Position numbers and translations under genes: made by a program. A stretch of 64,000 nucleotides of DNA from contig NC_083602.1 in NCBI RefSeq assembly GCF_029168945.1, forward strand, positions 10,599,850 through 10,663,849, in the 5' to 3' direction. Below, in pieces: positions 38,555 to 53,399 of this stretch; the stretch's first letter is position 1; each line of letters begins with the position of its first letter. Under the pieces are notes generated by a model. That model made no database searches. It had not been told where the DNA came from and saw nothing but the letters and a program-made list of their open reading frames with translations. The stretch is from Cannabis sativa. Taxonomy: Eukaryota > Streptophyta > Magnoliopsida > Rosales > Cannabaceae.

Positions 38555-39529
38555 TTAGTAGATCAACATGAATCTTGAGTATACATGAACTCCTGCTTGT
38601 GTTCATTGAGTTCTTTGATTCACTCGTTAAAGTTTCTCAGAGAAGATGATTCTTACAACTTCTGTTTTGGGAACTTAATAACATGAGTGGCTGGGAACAT
38701 GTTATACAACAGTGGAATCTAAGCTTTCCTAACGAATCAAATATTAGTTTCCTTATAGTGTTAATTATGGGAGTGCTAATAGTAGGATCCAAATCTATAA
38801 TAAGTTATAGATTAACTGTTCACATTGAATTAACGGTACATAAGGATTCGAGAGATCATTAGAAGGGTAAAACGACATTTTGACCAACTCTAATTATGAA
38901 CTAATAATTGGAGGGCTAACTGCTTATATTGATTATATCAATGGACCACAGTAAGAATTCTGTAAATATAATTTTATATTGTCAAAGAGTGTAATTCCAT
39001 ATTTATAGTGGAGTAATAATAGAATTAGTAAACTAGATTATTCTATTGATGAGATTGATAATAATCTTGGGTTTATTGGAGCTTCAAAATATAGGCCCAT
39101 GGTCCCCGAAACACCTCTATACAACACTGTACAGGGGAAGATTTTATTTGATGAATAAATTTCAAGTGAGAATTACTTTTTATGGGAAATAAATTCTTAA
39201 TGGCAAAATAGTAATTTGTTTATTATTTTGATTAATTCTGGCAATTATAAACTATATAATTAATAGTATTTAACTATTTAGTTTTTATTAAATGGAACTA
39301 TATTAATTAGTTAAATATAATATTATTACTAAATAATATTAAAGAAAGAAATGTATTATTTTAGAGAAAATAATATTTATTTTAATTCTTGTAAAATAAG
39401 AGATTAATAAGAATTAGTCAATTATTATTTATTGGTAGAAATCTTATTTATGGCAAAATTAAGAAATCAATTTCGGTCCTTAAAATATGACCCACACGTG
39501 TAAGCCCATTCTATATGTGTAGGATGACA

Positions 39530-39536
39530 TATAAAG
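39530..39536 (+). promoter_or_regulatory. Possible TATA box of B LTR
   Basis: TATAAAG in GACATATAAAGGCTC, upstream of a CT-rich stretch; position only, no other support. Confidence 0.35.
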
Positions 39537-39849
39537 GCTCATGATTAATTTGGTTTAATATTTTTATTGATTAAAATAATTTAAAATAAATTAAGTTAAT
39601 TATCTTTTAATTATTAATGAAATATATTATTAGATAATTAGTTAATTAAAAGGATAATTATTAAAATAAAAGATCTACTGATACTTGATATTCCATTATT
39701 AGATATTTATATTTGAATTTTAATCAAATTAGATATTTATCTTTTATTTTAAATAAAGGATTAAAATATTTAACAACCTAAATCAGAATAACATACTGAA
39801 TACAGAAAGTAAACAACTAAGAGTAGAGAAAATAGAATTGGATTTTTCA

Positions 39850-39965
<116 letters not shown>

Positions 39966-40025
39966 CTCACACGATTTCACACAAATACATGTGTGTGTGA
40001 GATCAAAACCCTAATCTCATTACAG

Positions 40026-40030
40026 TGTGT
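40026..40030. repeat. Target-site duplication of A4, left copy
   Basis: TGTGT, repeated at 41960-41964; removing A4 joins ATTACAGTGTGTCTCATG. Confidence 0.85.
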
Positions 40031-40342
40031 TGATGGAATATATTTTACCAGGATCTAGATTTACTACCAAGTGTGTTTTTAACATCCTAAACATGAACTT
40101 CTAAAACGATATAAAATAAACACATAAAAGGTATGAGAAACCTTACAGTGGTTGCAGCGGAATTAAATGACTCATTTCGCTCAGATCTCTAACCCTTGTA
40201 TTCTTTTTGTAGTAGAGTACCACCAAGATCTGAGCCCGATTCTCCTTCTCTTGAATTTGGATTCTTCACAGCCTTACACGCTATGATTGAGCACCACTTG
40301 ATGTGTGTGGGCACTTAATCTATCACTATAGGGTTCGAAATT

Positions 40343-40343
<1 letters not shown>

Positions 40344-40401
<58 letters not shown>

Positions 40402-40417
40402 GTGAGAGAGAGAGAGA
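40344..40417. repeat. GA microsatellite in A4
   Basis: About 55 bp of GA plus GTGAGTGAGAGA at the end. Other A LTRs have only short GA runs here, so it expanded in this copy. Confidence 0.97.
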
Positions 40418-40504
40418 AGGATTCGAAATTGGTAGAGAAGATCGCTCAAGTTTTTGACTGAAGGAAAGTGTTTGCATCATCTTTTTCTTTGAGGCCATCA
40501 CTAC

Positions 40505-40514
40505 CTATTTATAG
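40505..40514 (-). promoter_or_regulatory. TATA box of A4
   Basis: CTATAAATAG on the minus strand. Confidence 0.55.
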
Positions 40515-41964
40515 GAATCCAACTAGGGTTAGGTTAGAATTATTTGGCATTAAAACATTGAAAAAATAAATGGTAAATTAGCCCTTAAGTGGCCGGCCAT
40601 GGATATGGGCCCCACTTTGCAATTTTGCCATTTTTTCTCTACTATTTATCTTATTTTCTCAAAAATGTCATTTTTCCAATTCAACCACTTAAATGCCAAA
40701 AATAATTATTTAATAATTAAAAATTAATATTAAATAAAATTTTCATTTAATACATTTATTAATTAGACTTAATAAAGTCTCTTAATTAACAAATAAACCC
40801 TAGAATCTCCTTTCTTCACAATTAAGCCCTAGCTTAGTGAAAATTCATAAGGTAGACATAGTCTAATTTTTAGAATTATAATTGATTAATTAAAATCAAT
40901 TGACCGAGTCTTACAAGCAATATTATCTCAACTAGTATGGGGACCATGGGCCTATATAACCGAGCTTCCAATAATCAGATCTAAAATTTACCAAGTAAAT
41001 CCACTAACTTATTAATTCCTCATTGCATCCACCATAGAACTTGGAATTGCACTCTCAGTTACATAGAACGCTCTATATGTTCCACGATATAGATACGCTA
41101 TTAATTATCCATTGCTATAATCCCAATAATCAATGATCCTCTATAGATGATTTACATTGCATAGGGATTAATTTACTGTTACACCCTTCAATGTATTTTA
41201 TCCTTAAAACACTTAGCCACCTATCTATGATATTTCAGTGAACTAACATAATCACTGAAATGAGTACTCAACCATTTATCTCTGTTTAGCCAAGCTCGAA
41301 GGAAATCATCGTTTTACTTCTATGTCCAGATAGAAGCAATAGATTCCATATCTATGATTAGCGCTCCCACTCAATTGTATTACCATGTTCCCAAAATGTA
41401 CGTATCACCCAGACCAAAAAGTATGCTTAACTAACAAATCAAAGAACATAAATAACACTCTTGAGATCGAACCTAACCATGTCAGGATTAAGATCATTTG
41501 ATCTAGGATCAACTAGGTGATATTGAATTGAATAGATATTACGGTAAATTTATCATATCTAATCCAAGTTCAATATCGGTCCCTTCCAATGCATACTCCA
41601 TGCATCCAACCTAAGCTTTACTTTAACCAATGCCCTGAAAAGGACATAGCACTTATACAAGGTGCAAGTAAACTATGTTGTATATTATCAAATCAGTTAA
41701 ACCCTATGTACTTATAAATCTAGGAATACATTTAATCACATAATCTTGATTACTTTCCACTGTGCTGACGACACAATAAACAAGAACATCAATGTGATAA
41801 GGATTTAGATGAATTTATAAATCAAATAAACATATAAATGATCACATGAACCAAATGACATACTACATAAGTGATGAAAATACTTCTGTTTCTTTATTGA
41901 TAATTGAATGGTAAAGATTATATTGAAATAGAGTTTTATTTAGGGCACAAAGCCCAACATGTGT

Positions 41965-42300
41965 CTCATGAGTTGAGTACACACTGTAATACCTAAATTT
42001 GTTCATCCAAATAAGATCTAATAGCCCACTCTATTCCTAAGTGTTGAGGTTGGCTTGGAAGATCAAGATGTGGATTTTTCAACAAAGTTGTTGGATTGGA
42101 TGATCATGGATTTATACGAAAAGAAACAAGGATGCCTTGATGGACTTCAAGAGGTAATTGATTTTCTTTTAATAGTTTAGATTTAATCTATATACATTAT
42201 GTTGAGATCCTTGTGATTAAAATTCATATTAGATCAAAACTATTTTTATCAAATTTTGCTTTTGCTTTTATAACTCTGATATGGACCATAAAAACCAACA
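41965..42300 (+). mobile_element. B LTR, segment 3 of 3 (end uncertain)
   Basis: Continues after A4 and may end at ACCATAAAAACCAACA (42285-42300), an LTR-like terminus. No clear primer-binding site follows (GTATCTAGG), so B may be a solo LTR or the boundary may be wrong. Confidence 0.45.
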
Positions 42301-43083
42301 GTATCTAGGTAATTTCACATTTCAAATTTTAGATTTTTTCCCAAGAGAGTATAATCATTACAAATGGGAGAGTACAACCATCAACACATGGATCAAGATG
42401 CAACTAATGAGGAGAAGTAATAAATTCTCAAAGATACGAAGGGACATCCCTATTCACACGCTTCATAGTCTAAGCACGCATCACCCCATTCACCTAGCAC
42501 GTGGGTCGAGCAAGTCCACGTACAAGCAGAAAGTTCCCACACTGACTTGGGGATCAAATGTCATCCCAATTTCCGCACAGAGTGACATGACATTCTTTTG
42601 GGTGACACGTGGAGAGCATTTTGTGACCTGGACGAACTGTACATTCCTCGGTATGTCATCCAGAGTGATTTATTATCAAGAAATAACTCATTTGAAGATT
42701 GGTATGGAACATCCGCACAGGGTGAATGAAACTGTCTGAGCAGCTTCGAATGTCAGAGAAGTCGCACACTCCGACCAGGGTGAATGCGATTGAGGCACAG
42801 TTTTAGGGATATTATCCATTTACATTTTTCAATTAAATTCCTATTTTGGTGGGATTTCTACATGTTGTAAATATAAAATAGGAAACTAGCTAAGTTTCCC
42901 TTTTTGTTCCTAATTGTTTTTGGAAAACCAAATTGATGTAATTTTTCCCTATAAATAGTGGAGTCATTCCATTATACAGGGATTCGAAATCATATTCTCT
43001 ATAGAGCTCTTACGCTGTCAAAGAATCATAAGCTTTTCTTAGATATTTTTAAGAAACTCACTTGGCCAGTTCCTTTTAATCAT
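42301..43083. other. Unclassified, LTR-like promoter stretch
   Basis: No product is recognised in the 152-residue open frame at 42281-42739, which starts inside B. The stretch has two CACGTGG boxes (42498-42504, 42606-42612), the repeated phrase CGCACAGNGTGA, and a good plant TATA box at 42949-42958. That layout resembles an LTR U3/R region or a plant promoter, but no partner LTR or gene is seen. Confidence 0.4.
42949..42958 (+). promoter_or_regulatory. Candidate TATA box with upstream CACGTGG boxes
   Basis: CTATAAATAG on the plus strand, about 340 and 450 bp downstream of two CACGTGG G-box/ABRE-like elements. Confidence 0.45.
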
Positions 43084-43260
43084 ATTTAGGGTTGGGCATC
43101 CGATCCAATCCAACATTTTTCTTCTCATCCGATCCAATTCAATTAGTAATGAAATTTGAAAAATCATCCTCCGATCCAATCCAATTAGACCTCAAAATCT
43201 AATCCAATCCACGAAACATCATGAAATTAAATACACAAAACAACTAAGTATTACAAATTT
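43084..43260. repeat. Degenerate TCCGATCCAATCCA repeat
   Basis: Four variants of (T)CCGATCCAATCCA occur at about 43100, 43128, 43168 and 43200 after TAGGGTTGGGCA. The pattern resembles subterminal repeats of some plant hAT-type transposons, but no matching far end or 8-bp duplication is found. Confidence 0.4.
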
Positions 43261-43494
43261 AACACAAAAAAAATCCAATAAAAATATAATTAATATATAT
43301 TATGGCTCTGTTTGATAACACTTTTAAAAATTAATTTTTATTTTTTTAATCAAAATTATGAAAACACCGTTTGAAATTAGTGTTCAGTAACTGATTTTGT
43401 TTTTGTTTTTTAATTTAAAATCAAATTTAAATAAATTTTAAAAACAATTATTTCATGATTTTAAAAAAAAAATTAAAATCATTTTTTCTCATTT

Positions 43495-45615
<2,121 letters not shown>

Positions 45616-45687
45616 GGAAAAAGGATGTTGTTCAGTTATCGACATTCATCTTTGAGAAATGTCATTGAGCAGTGTTTTGGCATTTTG
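45616..45687 (+). pseudogene. PIF/Harbinger transposase remnant (DDE_Tnp_4 end)
   Basis: The plus-strand frame reads GKRM then LFSYRHSSLRNVIEQCFG and IL. RHSSLRNVIE with a following aromatic Gly is a hallmark of plant PIF/Harbinger transposases; the Glu (codon 45667-45669) is the position of the third catalytic acid of the DDE nuclease. A stop lies a short way upstream in the same frame, and A6 cuts the frame just downstream, so only this fragment remains in the window. No terminal inverted repeats were found. Confidence 0.65.
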
Positions 45688-45758
45688 TGCCCTAAATAAA
45701 ACCTATTTCAAAATAATCAGATTTACTAGTTAATAAAGATCAGAAATAACATTTTATG
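45682..45758 (+). mobile_element. A6: plus-strand A-family LTR, segment 1
   Basis: TGCCCTAAATAAAACC and the following bases are the reverse complement of the usual A-LTR end, so A6 is inverted relative to A1-A5 and A7. The expected start TGTTGGG is not seen: TGTTTTGGCATTTTG belongs to the transposase frame, so A6 is truncated at its tip or its border overlaps. A5 interrupts it at TTATG. Confidence 0.75.
45754..45758. repeat. Target-site duplication of A5, left copy
   Basis: TTATG, repeated at 55258-55262; removing A5 restores the A-LTR text ATTTTATGTTGCATGGTTCAC. Confidence 0.9.
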
Positions 45759-47645
45759 TGTTGGAAATTATTTTACCAGGATCTTAGATCTACTCACAAG
45801 TATGTTTATTAACATCCTAAATAAGAACTTTCTAAAACGATAAAATAAACACATATAAAGTTTAAGAAACCTTACATTGGGTGCAGCGGAATATAATGAC
45901 TCCTTCCGTTCAGATATCTAGCCCTTGATTCCTTTCTGTAGCAGAGCATTATCAATATCTGAACCTGGATCTCTTTCTCTGAATCTTTGATGCTGAATCT
46001 CCTTTGCTGATGATCTTTCTTCACAATCTTCCTCACTATGATTGAGGTATCACTTGATGTGTGTGGGCACTACTCTAATCACTAAGGATTTCGAAATTCA
46101 AAGGAAGAAGAAAGAAGAAGTGGTAGCTAAAGATAGGGAGAGAGAGAGAGAGAGGCTCAGTTTTTCTGAATCAGAAGAAGTGTTTTTCCTGAAGCCTTCA
46201 CTATCTATTTATAGCATTCCACTAGGGTTAGATTTGAATTATATGGCATTAAAATAATGAAAAAAATCAACTTAGAATACTACAATAGGTGGCCGGCCAT
46301 ACCTTTAATGGATTGGGCCTTGCTTTTTGCAATTTTGCAATTTTAACACCTTTTGTATCTGATTTTCTCAAAAATGCCAATTTCCTAATTCAAACATTTA
46401 AATGCCAATTTTAACTATTTAATAACTATAAATAATTATTAAATAATATTGTCATTTATCATATTTATTAATTGAACCATACAAAGTATCATAATTAACA
46501 AATAATCCTATAAACTTTTTCTTTACAATTTCGCCCTTACTTAGTGAAAATTTCACAAATAGACATAGTCTAACTTGTGAATTATAATTGATTAATCAAA
46601 ACCAATTACATGAGTCTTACAAGCAATATTATCTCAACTAGTGGGGGGACCATGGGTCTATATAATCGAGCTTCCAATAAGTAGATCAAGAATTTAGCAC
46701 TAAAATTCACTAACTTATTAATTCTTCGTTGAATCCACGCATAGAACTTAGAATTGCACTCTCAGTATATAGAATGCTCTATATGTTCCACCATATAGAC
46801 ACATCATTAGTTATCCATTGTTATAATCCTAATGTGATCAATGATCCTCTATATGAATGATCTACACTGTAAAGGGATTAAATTACCGTTACACCCTACA
46901 ATGTATTTATTCCTTAAAACACTTGACCCCGTATAAATGATATTTCAACTTATGTGAAATGAGATCTCCACCATTTATTTTCGTTTGGTCAAGCTCGAAG
47001 GAGATCATCCTTTGCTTACTATTCGCCAGATAGAAGCTATAGATTCCATGTTTATGCTAGTGCTCCCACTCAATTGCACTACCGTGTTCCCAAAAAGAAC
47101 GTATCACCCTGACCTAAAAGTATGCTTAACTAATAATTCAAGGAACACGAATAGCCTTTCAAGATTGAGCCTAATCATAACAGGATTAAGATCATTTGAT
47201 CTAGGATCAACTTGGCGATATTGACTTGAATAGATTTTACGGTAAGTTTAATTAAATCTAAGTCAAAGTTCAATATCGGTCCCTTCCGATGCATACTCCA
47301 TGCATCCAACCTGAGCTTTACTTTAACCAATGTTCTGGAAAGAACATAGTATTTCTCCAAATACAAGTAAACTCTTGTTGTAGATTATCATATCAGTAAA
47401 ACCCTGTGTCTGATAAATCTAGGAAACTTTATTCACATAGTCATGTTTACTTTCCAATGTGTTGACGGCACAATAAACAGGATCAAGTATGTGAAAAGGG
47501 TTTCAGATGAATCTATACATTATGTACATATAATCATGAAATAAATCATGTGACCCATGCAACATTAAATGTTATTTCTGATCTATATTAATAAGTAAAT
47601 CTGATTATATTGAAATGAGTTTTATTTAGGGCATAAAACCCAACA
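45759..47645 (-). mobile_element. A5 3' LTR
   Basis: 1,887 bp, TGTTGGAAATTATTTTACC to CATAAAACCCAACA, closest to the A1 LTR by eye (shared GATCTCCACCATTTATTTTCG). Confidence 0.92.
46205..46214 (-). promoter_or_regulatory. TATA box of A5 3' LTR
   Basis: CTATAAATAG on the minus strand. Confidence 0.55.
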
Positions 47646-47660
47646 AACTCCCACTTGCAC
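47646..47660 (-). other. A5 polypurine tract
   Basis: Minus strand GTGCAAGTGGGAGTT next to the 3' LTR. Confidence 0.85.
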
Positions 47661-50600
47661 TAATATAAAACAAAAAGTGCGTTTCAAATAATCTCAACAC
47701 CTTGATATACAAATCAAGTGTAGTAGTAGTAAACTCCTCGTAATAGGATCTGAAAGGTTGAATTAACCACAACCTTTTCTCCACTATTACTCTTCCTTAA
47801 TCACAAAATCATTGATAATGTGAAATTCCTCTCTATATGTCTACTCTCTTGGGATACTGGATTCTATATCTTTGGCAACTACATTTGGTTAATCAGGAAA
47901 TTAACAGTAGTAGTTTAAGGCAATTTGGAATGGTGCCAAAAATGTATAGAACTTTCCTTAGACTGAATAAGTACCTTTCCTGCAGCTTTAACATTCAGTC
48001 TCTCTCTGGTAGACCTAGAGACTTCGGATAGGTTTTTACAACTTCTCCAAAATCACTATTCCACCCCAGAGTAACCACCATCTTATCAGAAAGATTTTCT
48101 AGCACAAAGGCAAATTTCGAAATCTGATATGGTGTAGTCTAAGAGTTTTAAACACACCCTTATAGACTAACATATAGTTCCTCTTCTTAATCTTAAAATT
48201 TACTTGATTGTCTTCCAATGTTCTTCTCCTGGATTAATCGATACCTACTCATTACTCCCACTCAACGTTGCAGTGTCTGGTCTAAGGCATACAAAAGCAT
48301 ATCTAAGACCTCTCACTGTTGATATAAGAAATTCTTTCATGGCTTTATCTTTTCTGGAATAGTTAAGACTTTTCCTTAGATAAATAAAATCTATACCTAA
48401 GAAGTTGTGAAGCTTCTATAGATTGCCATTAGAAAGAAAATGCTTCAGCATCTTACTAAAGTAAGTTGCTAGCATTAGAGTAAGTAATTACCAGGTATAC
48501 CACAAGCCATAGGTTTAGATAAACTCAAACCTATAATACTAGGAACAGGAAGTTTGTTAAGTCCATAGAATAGACTTATTAACTAAAATTTCCTTTTATG
48601 TCCTTGTAATAGAAAACTTTAGGTTATTCCATGTGAATGGATTAAACCATAGTTCTATTGGCTTTCTTCTTAGTTTCTTATCTTGACAATCCATTACTTG
48701 TTTAAACTCACAATGGATTTTAATCACTAGTGTCTCCCAAGTCATAAGAAGGTGAGTTCCTAGAAACTCTCCCACTACGACAAGGTACCGTGAATTATGT
48801 CGAAGAAAACTAAATGGTATTAACCTCTTTGGTTGTGACAAGACAGCAGAGGCAGTGGGATCATCCTATGTAAGATGATAGAACACTTTTGGAATCAAGT
48901 ATTAAATATCTCCTTTATTTGCTACTTGTTTTTCAGACTTAGTATTTGTTTGAACAAACACTTTCTTATCTATTGACAATGGAATGGTCCACCCCTAATC
49001 ACTTAGAATAGCTAACAAACCATGGTTAATGGTTCTAGCTTTTCTTAAGATTTTGATTAGGTCATCCATGAATCTAGTAATGATTTACATTAAGTATACA
49101 ACCATCACATCATTCTGAAATTGTATTACCATAGAAGGAATTAGGCAGCGACTACTAACTAATCATCAACATGCAACTCGAAATTTCTGGGGAGGTAAGT
49201 TTGGATATAATTCAAAAATCAATTTAATGATCTTTGAACTGCATATCTACTAACTATTTCTCCACCCCTATCGGTTCGCAAGATCTTTAACCACTTACCT
49301 TAATGGTTTTAACCATTGCTAGAAATTAATGAAATTTTTCAAACATTTCAAATTTCAAATACAACGAAAAACTCATATCCACCCCTGAATGTACATCCAT
49401 CTGCGAATGAGATGAATTACTTTCAGTGGATATAGGCATATTAACTCTTTGCAGAGATTGATCTTGTCAAATCCACTGTGAACAAGATACAAATGCCATA
49501 GATTAAAAAAAATGTGGTAGTGTCTATTGATGACATAGGTTTAGTTACATCAAAGAGTTCTTAGAATACTGCAAGTGGATCCTGGTCACAGAATACCTAA
49601 CTCATATTCCATACAGTTTTAATCCATTAATATAAGATGGATATTAAACACTTGAGAAAGTGTAACTGTATTGTATTCTGGAATTAGAAATATAAGAAAA
49701 TTTCTATTTGGAATATAAAATTAAAGTCAAAGACTTAAATTTATACCAAATGTAATGAGTAATTCTATCTTGGACCAGCACTACTAATACAAACTCTAAG
49801 TCAGATTTGCCCATACAAGTAGGAGATTTCTAAGATTGAGGTTTTATATCAATTGGGAATAGAATTTCGGGATTATAATCATATGCGTCATTTAATTTCT
49901 TAAGATAAAATATAATCCCATGAAATGATTTATAGACCATTCATCCAATGATATGTTTTTAAAGCTAATTCGAAATGAATAAGCTAAGAGGAATTAGGAT
50001 AGTTTCGTTTATAAATAAGAATCCAACGATGCTTCGATTAGCGAAAGTCAAAGTAATCTTATTTATACAATCTTCTTGTTTCATATTGTAAAAATACTAG
50101 TCTAAGGTGTCATAAATTGATGAACAGCTAGATGTTGCATATACAATATTTATCTTTCGAGATCTTACACTATTATGTATGTCTAATGGTGAAAATCCAT
50201 TAGGGATTTATCTCATTAGAAAAACAAACATGTTAGACCAACAATGAAGATTCGAAATTAAACTACAACTTAATAACAGAAAATAACATGGTTCAATATA
50301 AATTCATACACAATTTTGAAATTATAAACATATAGCAAGTATGAATGACTAGTGAAAATACTAAAACATACAATCCTAAATAATTTCTAAGGTTTTCAAC
50401 AAACTGATACAGTGTTCCGGTAGGCGAGAGTCAAAGCATCATTTATTGAATAGAGTTGTCAGCTCATCTAAAATAGAAACCATTCTAGCAACCTTTTATT
50501 CGATCCAAATAAGAATCCAACGTTGTCCCGGTAGGCGAGAGTCAAGGTTATTCTCATTTTATGAGCTTCCACCATTGTTTCATGTTTCATAAGTTTATCT

Positions 50601-53396
50601 CTAAGTAGTCACCGTAGAGGAGAGTCTAATAGAGACGAAAACTTACAAAACACTTATCAAATGAAATCTTACGGTGTTAAATGCGTTCAACGAATAACCA
50701 TCCATAGGGGGACGAAGTCTAGCGTCTCGAGGTTATATTGAAAACATTTAACTTTTGTAAGACCAACAATGGAGATCGAATATCTTAATAATAATCAAGC
50801 TCATTATTTAAAGTGAGTTGTATTTTCTTTGATTCTCTTTATTTATTCTATTTATTTTAAATATATATTTATTTAATTAAAATTTCCAATTTAGAATGAA
50901 AAATTCCAAATATAAATTTTAATTTAATATTTATAAATTTTACTTAGATGGATATAAAAATAACATGAATTATTTCCATCTTAGTAATAATTTCCAATAA
51001 ATATTTAGAAAAATATTCAATTTAAGTTGTTACAAAATTAATATAAATTAATTTACAACTCAAATTTAATTTTCTATAAATATATATTGCATTTCGAAAA
51101 ATTAAAGTATTTAAGAATACAATTTTCGAAAAATGCATATTAAAATAAAAAATAAATCCTGGAAAAATTATTCTAATTTAATGTTGGCCCAAAATTAATT
51201 AATAAAATTAATTTACAACAAAAAATATAATTTTCCTATTTAATTAAATATATAAGAAAAATTTAAATATTTAAGTATGATGATGAAAATCAACTTAAAT
51301 ATTAATTTTCTATTTAATTAAATACACTAGAAAAATACTTCAAGCAAAAATATCATCTATCTAGATTTTCCTTTGACTAATTAATTCAATTTCTAATAAT
51401 GTACTTTAATTCAATTTATTTTAAATTAATCAATTAATGAAAAAATCATTGATTTAAGTTGGTCCAAAATTAAAATAAATAATTTACAACTTTAATCTAT
51501 TTTTCAAATAAAATTTGAAATTCCAGCATTTAAGAAATGCAATTTCGAAAATTGATTAATTAAATAAAGAAAAAATATATTTTGAAAATTATTTAAATTT
51601 AGTTGAAAAAAATAAATTTCAACTAAAAATAATTTTCTATTTAATTAAATGTCATGAAAAAGAAATATTTAAGTATGATGATAAAAATCAACTTAGATAT
51701 TTAATTTTCAAATTAATTAAATGTATTAAATTCAAGAAATAAATAATTAAGTGTAGAGAAGGCTTAATTATTAATCTCTAGTTTAATACTAGGAAAAAAT
51801 ATACTTAAAATAAATTGTACCAAAATTAATTATTTAAATAATTAATTTCACAATGTATAATATTTTCCTATTTAATATTAGAAATAATAAGTAGTCTAGA
51901 AATAAATATCTAGAAAATATCTTATTTGACTAAGTATCTTTTCCACAAAATTTGAAAAAATATCTAATTTAAGTTGTATTAGAAAAAATCTAGAACTTAA
52001 ATATTTTCAAATTTAAATTTAATTAAATATCAAAAATTAAGTTGTAACCACTTAATTTGAAAAATATTCCATTTAAGTTAATATTTGAAAAGATATTAAC
52101 TTAAAAAAATATCTAAAATATTCCATTTTAAGTTAATATTCAAAAAGATATTAACTTAAAAAATATCTAAAGAATCTTAATAACCAATGCCTAAAATTCC
52201 TCAAATTAATTTTGAAATTTGAAATTCAAAAGATATTCAGATTTAAGTTGGTTAGTTGTAGATAACTAAATATCAACTTAAATAAGAATATATAATGAAA
52301 AATTTAAATTAAGTTCCAGAAAGAATCTAGATGGTTATAATTCTATATTTAATTAAATACAAGAAAATACATATAGTTTAGCTTAGAATAAAAAATTCTT
52401 TAAACTATAATTTTCTTAAATTAATTTCAAAATAAATGAAATTAATTAAGTTGCTAATCAATTTTATTAGGTTAAACTAGTGTAATTAACCTAGTACAGT
52501 TGTTCAAATCAGGCAAATGGGCCTTCACAATTGGGGTGGTTCATGTGAGGGGGTGCTGGGTTCAGTATGTCGTACTCACTTCTATGGCTCTCAACTCTCA
52601 CACAAGGCCCAAAAGAGAGGAATTTAACCTTAATAAGAACAACTGTTATTAATTGAATAAGCCCAATAACTAAATGGGCCTAAATAAATTCTATCAAGAA
52701 CTATGATAATTTATTTTAGCAACAACAACCTATATGTATCTATAATCAAATTAAACACATAGGCTCACACAGGCACACTTTGGATGGGTCCTATCATGTT
52801 GCTAGGTCATACACAAATGAAAGAAGTTTGTAAATATACCTGTTACAAATTATTATCTTGACCAAGGGAGCCATCAAATCATTAGATCTGGCAAAAAGTA
52901 ACCATGGTTATTTGCAATCAAGTAATAATAGGTTTTGAAAACTTACAAACAAGCTAAAACACATACTCCTGCAACAAGGTTAGCTGGATAGTTGGATGTA
53001 GGATTTATTTAATTTTAAATTAAATAATTAATTTCGAAATAATTAATTAAATAATAAAAAAAAATTCGAAAAATTTAAAAAAATTTGAAAAATTCGAAAT
53101 TTAAAAAAAATTTAAATTTAAAATTAAACCTACAATTTTGAAAAATTAGGTTTCAACCAACCTAAATATCATTTCAAAATTTGCTGACTACTTTTAAAAT
53201 TTAAATGTTATTTTATAAATAAAAATTAAATAAAAATTAGAAAAGATAAGTTAAATATCTTTTTCAGATTTTAAATTTAATTTAAATAAATAAAATAACA
53301 AAATTTAAAAGTTAGCAAAGTATCTTACATCTATTTAAAATTACATGATTATAATTATCTTATTTTAAATTTAAATAAGGTCAAAATATCTAAAAA
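47661..53396 (-). mobile_element. A5 interior, non-coding
   Basis: Decayed pol-like part (47661 to about 50300) followed by the AT-rich leader. Paired motifs lie near 50415 and 50525 in the GGTAGGCGAGAGTC form, with a third related string, GTAGAGGAGAGTC, near 50614. A 54-bp tandem duplication is at 52066-52173, shared with A3 but not A1. The GC-rich block is at 52520-52625. Confidence 0.85.
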
Positions 53397-53399
53397 GAT

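Larger units (their letters stand above)
40031..41959 (-). mobile_element. A4: A-family solo LTR in B
   Basis: 1,929 bp from TGATGGAATATATTTTACC to GGGCACAAAGCCCAACA, flanked by TGTGT. It aligns with the A LTRs and carries TATA at 40505-40514. Neither a primer site nor a polypurine tract adjoins it, so it is a solo LTR. It is more diverged than A1, A3 and A5. Confidence 0.92.

Noticed and set aside
42281..42739. 152-residue open frame as a host gene
   Set aside because: It begins inside the B LTR, has no recognisable domain, and overlaps promoter-like sequence.
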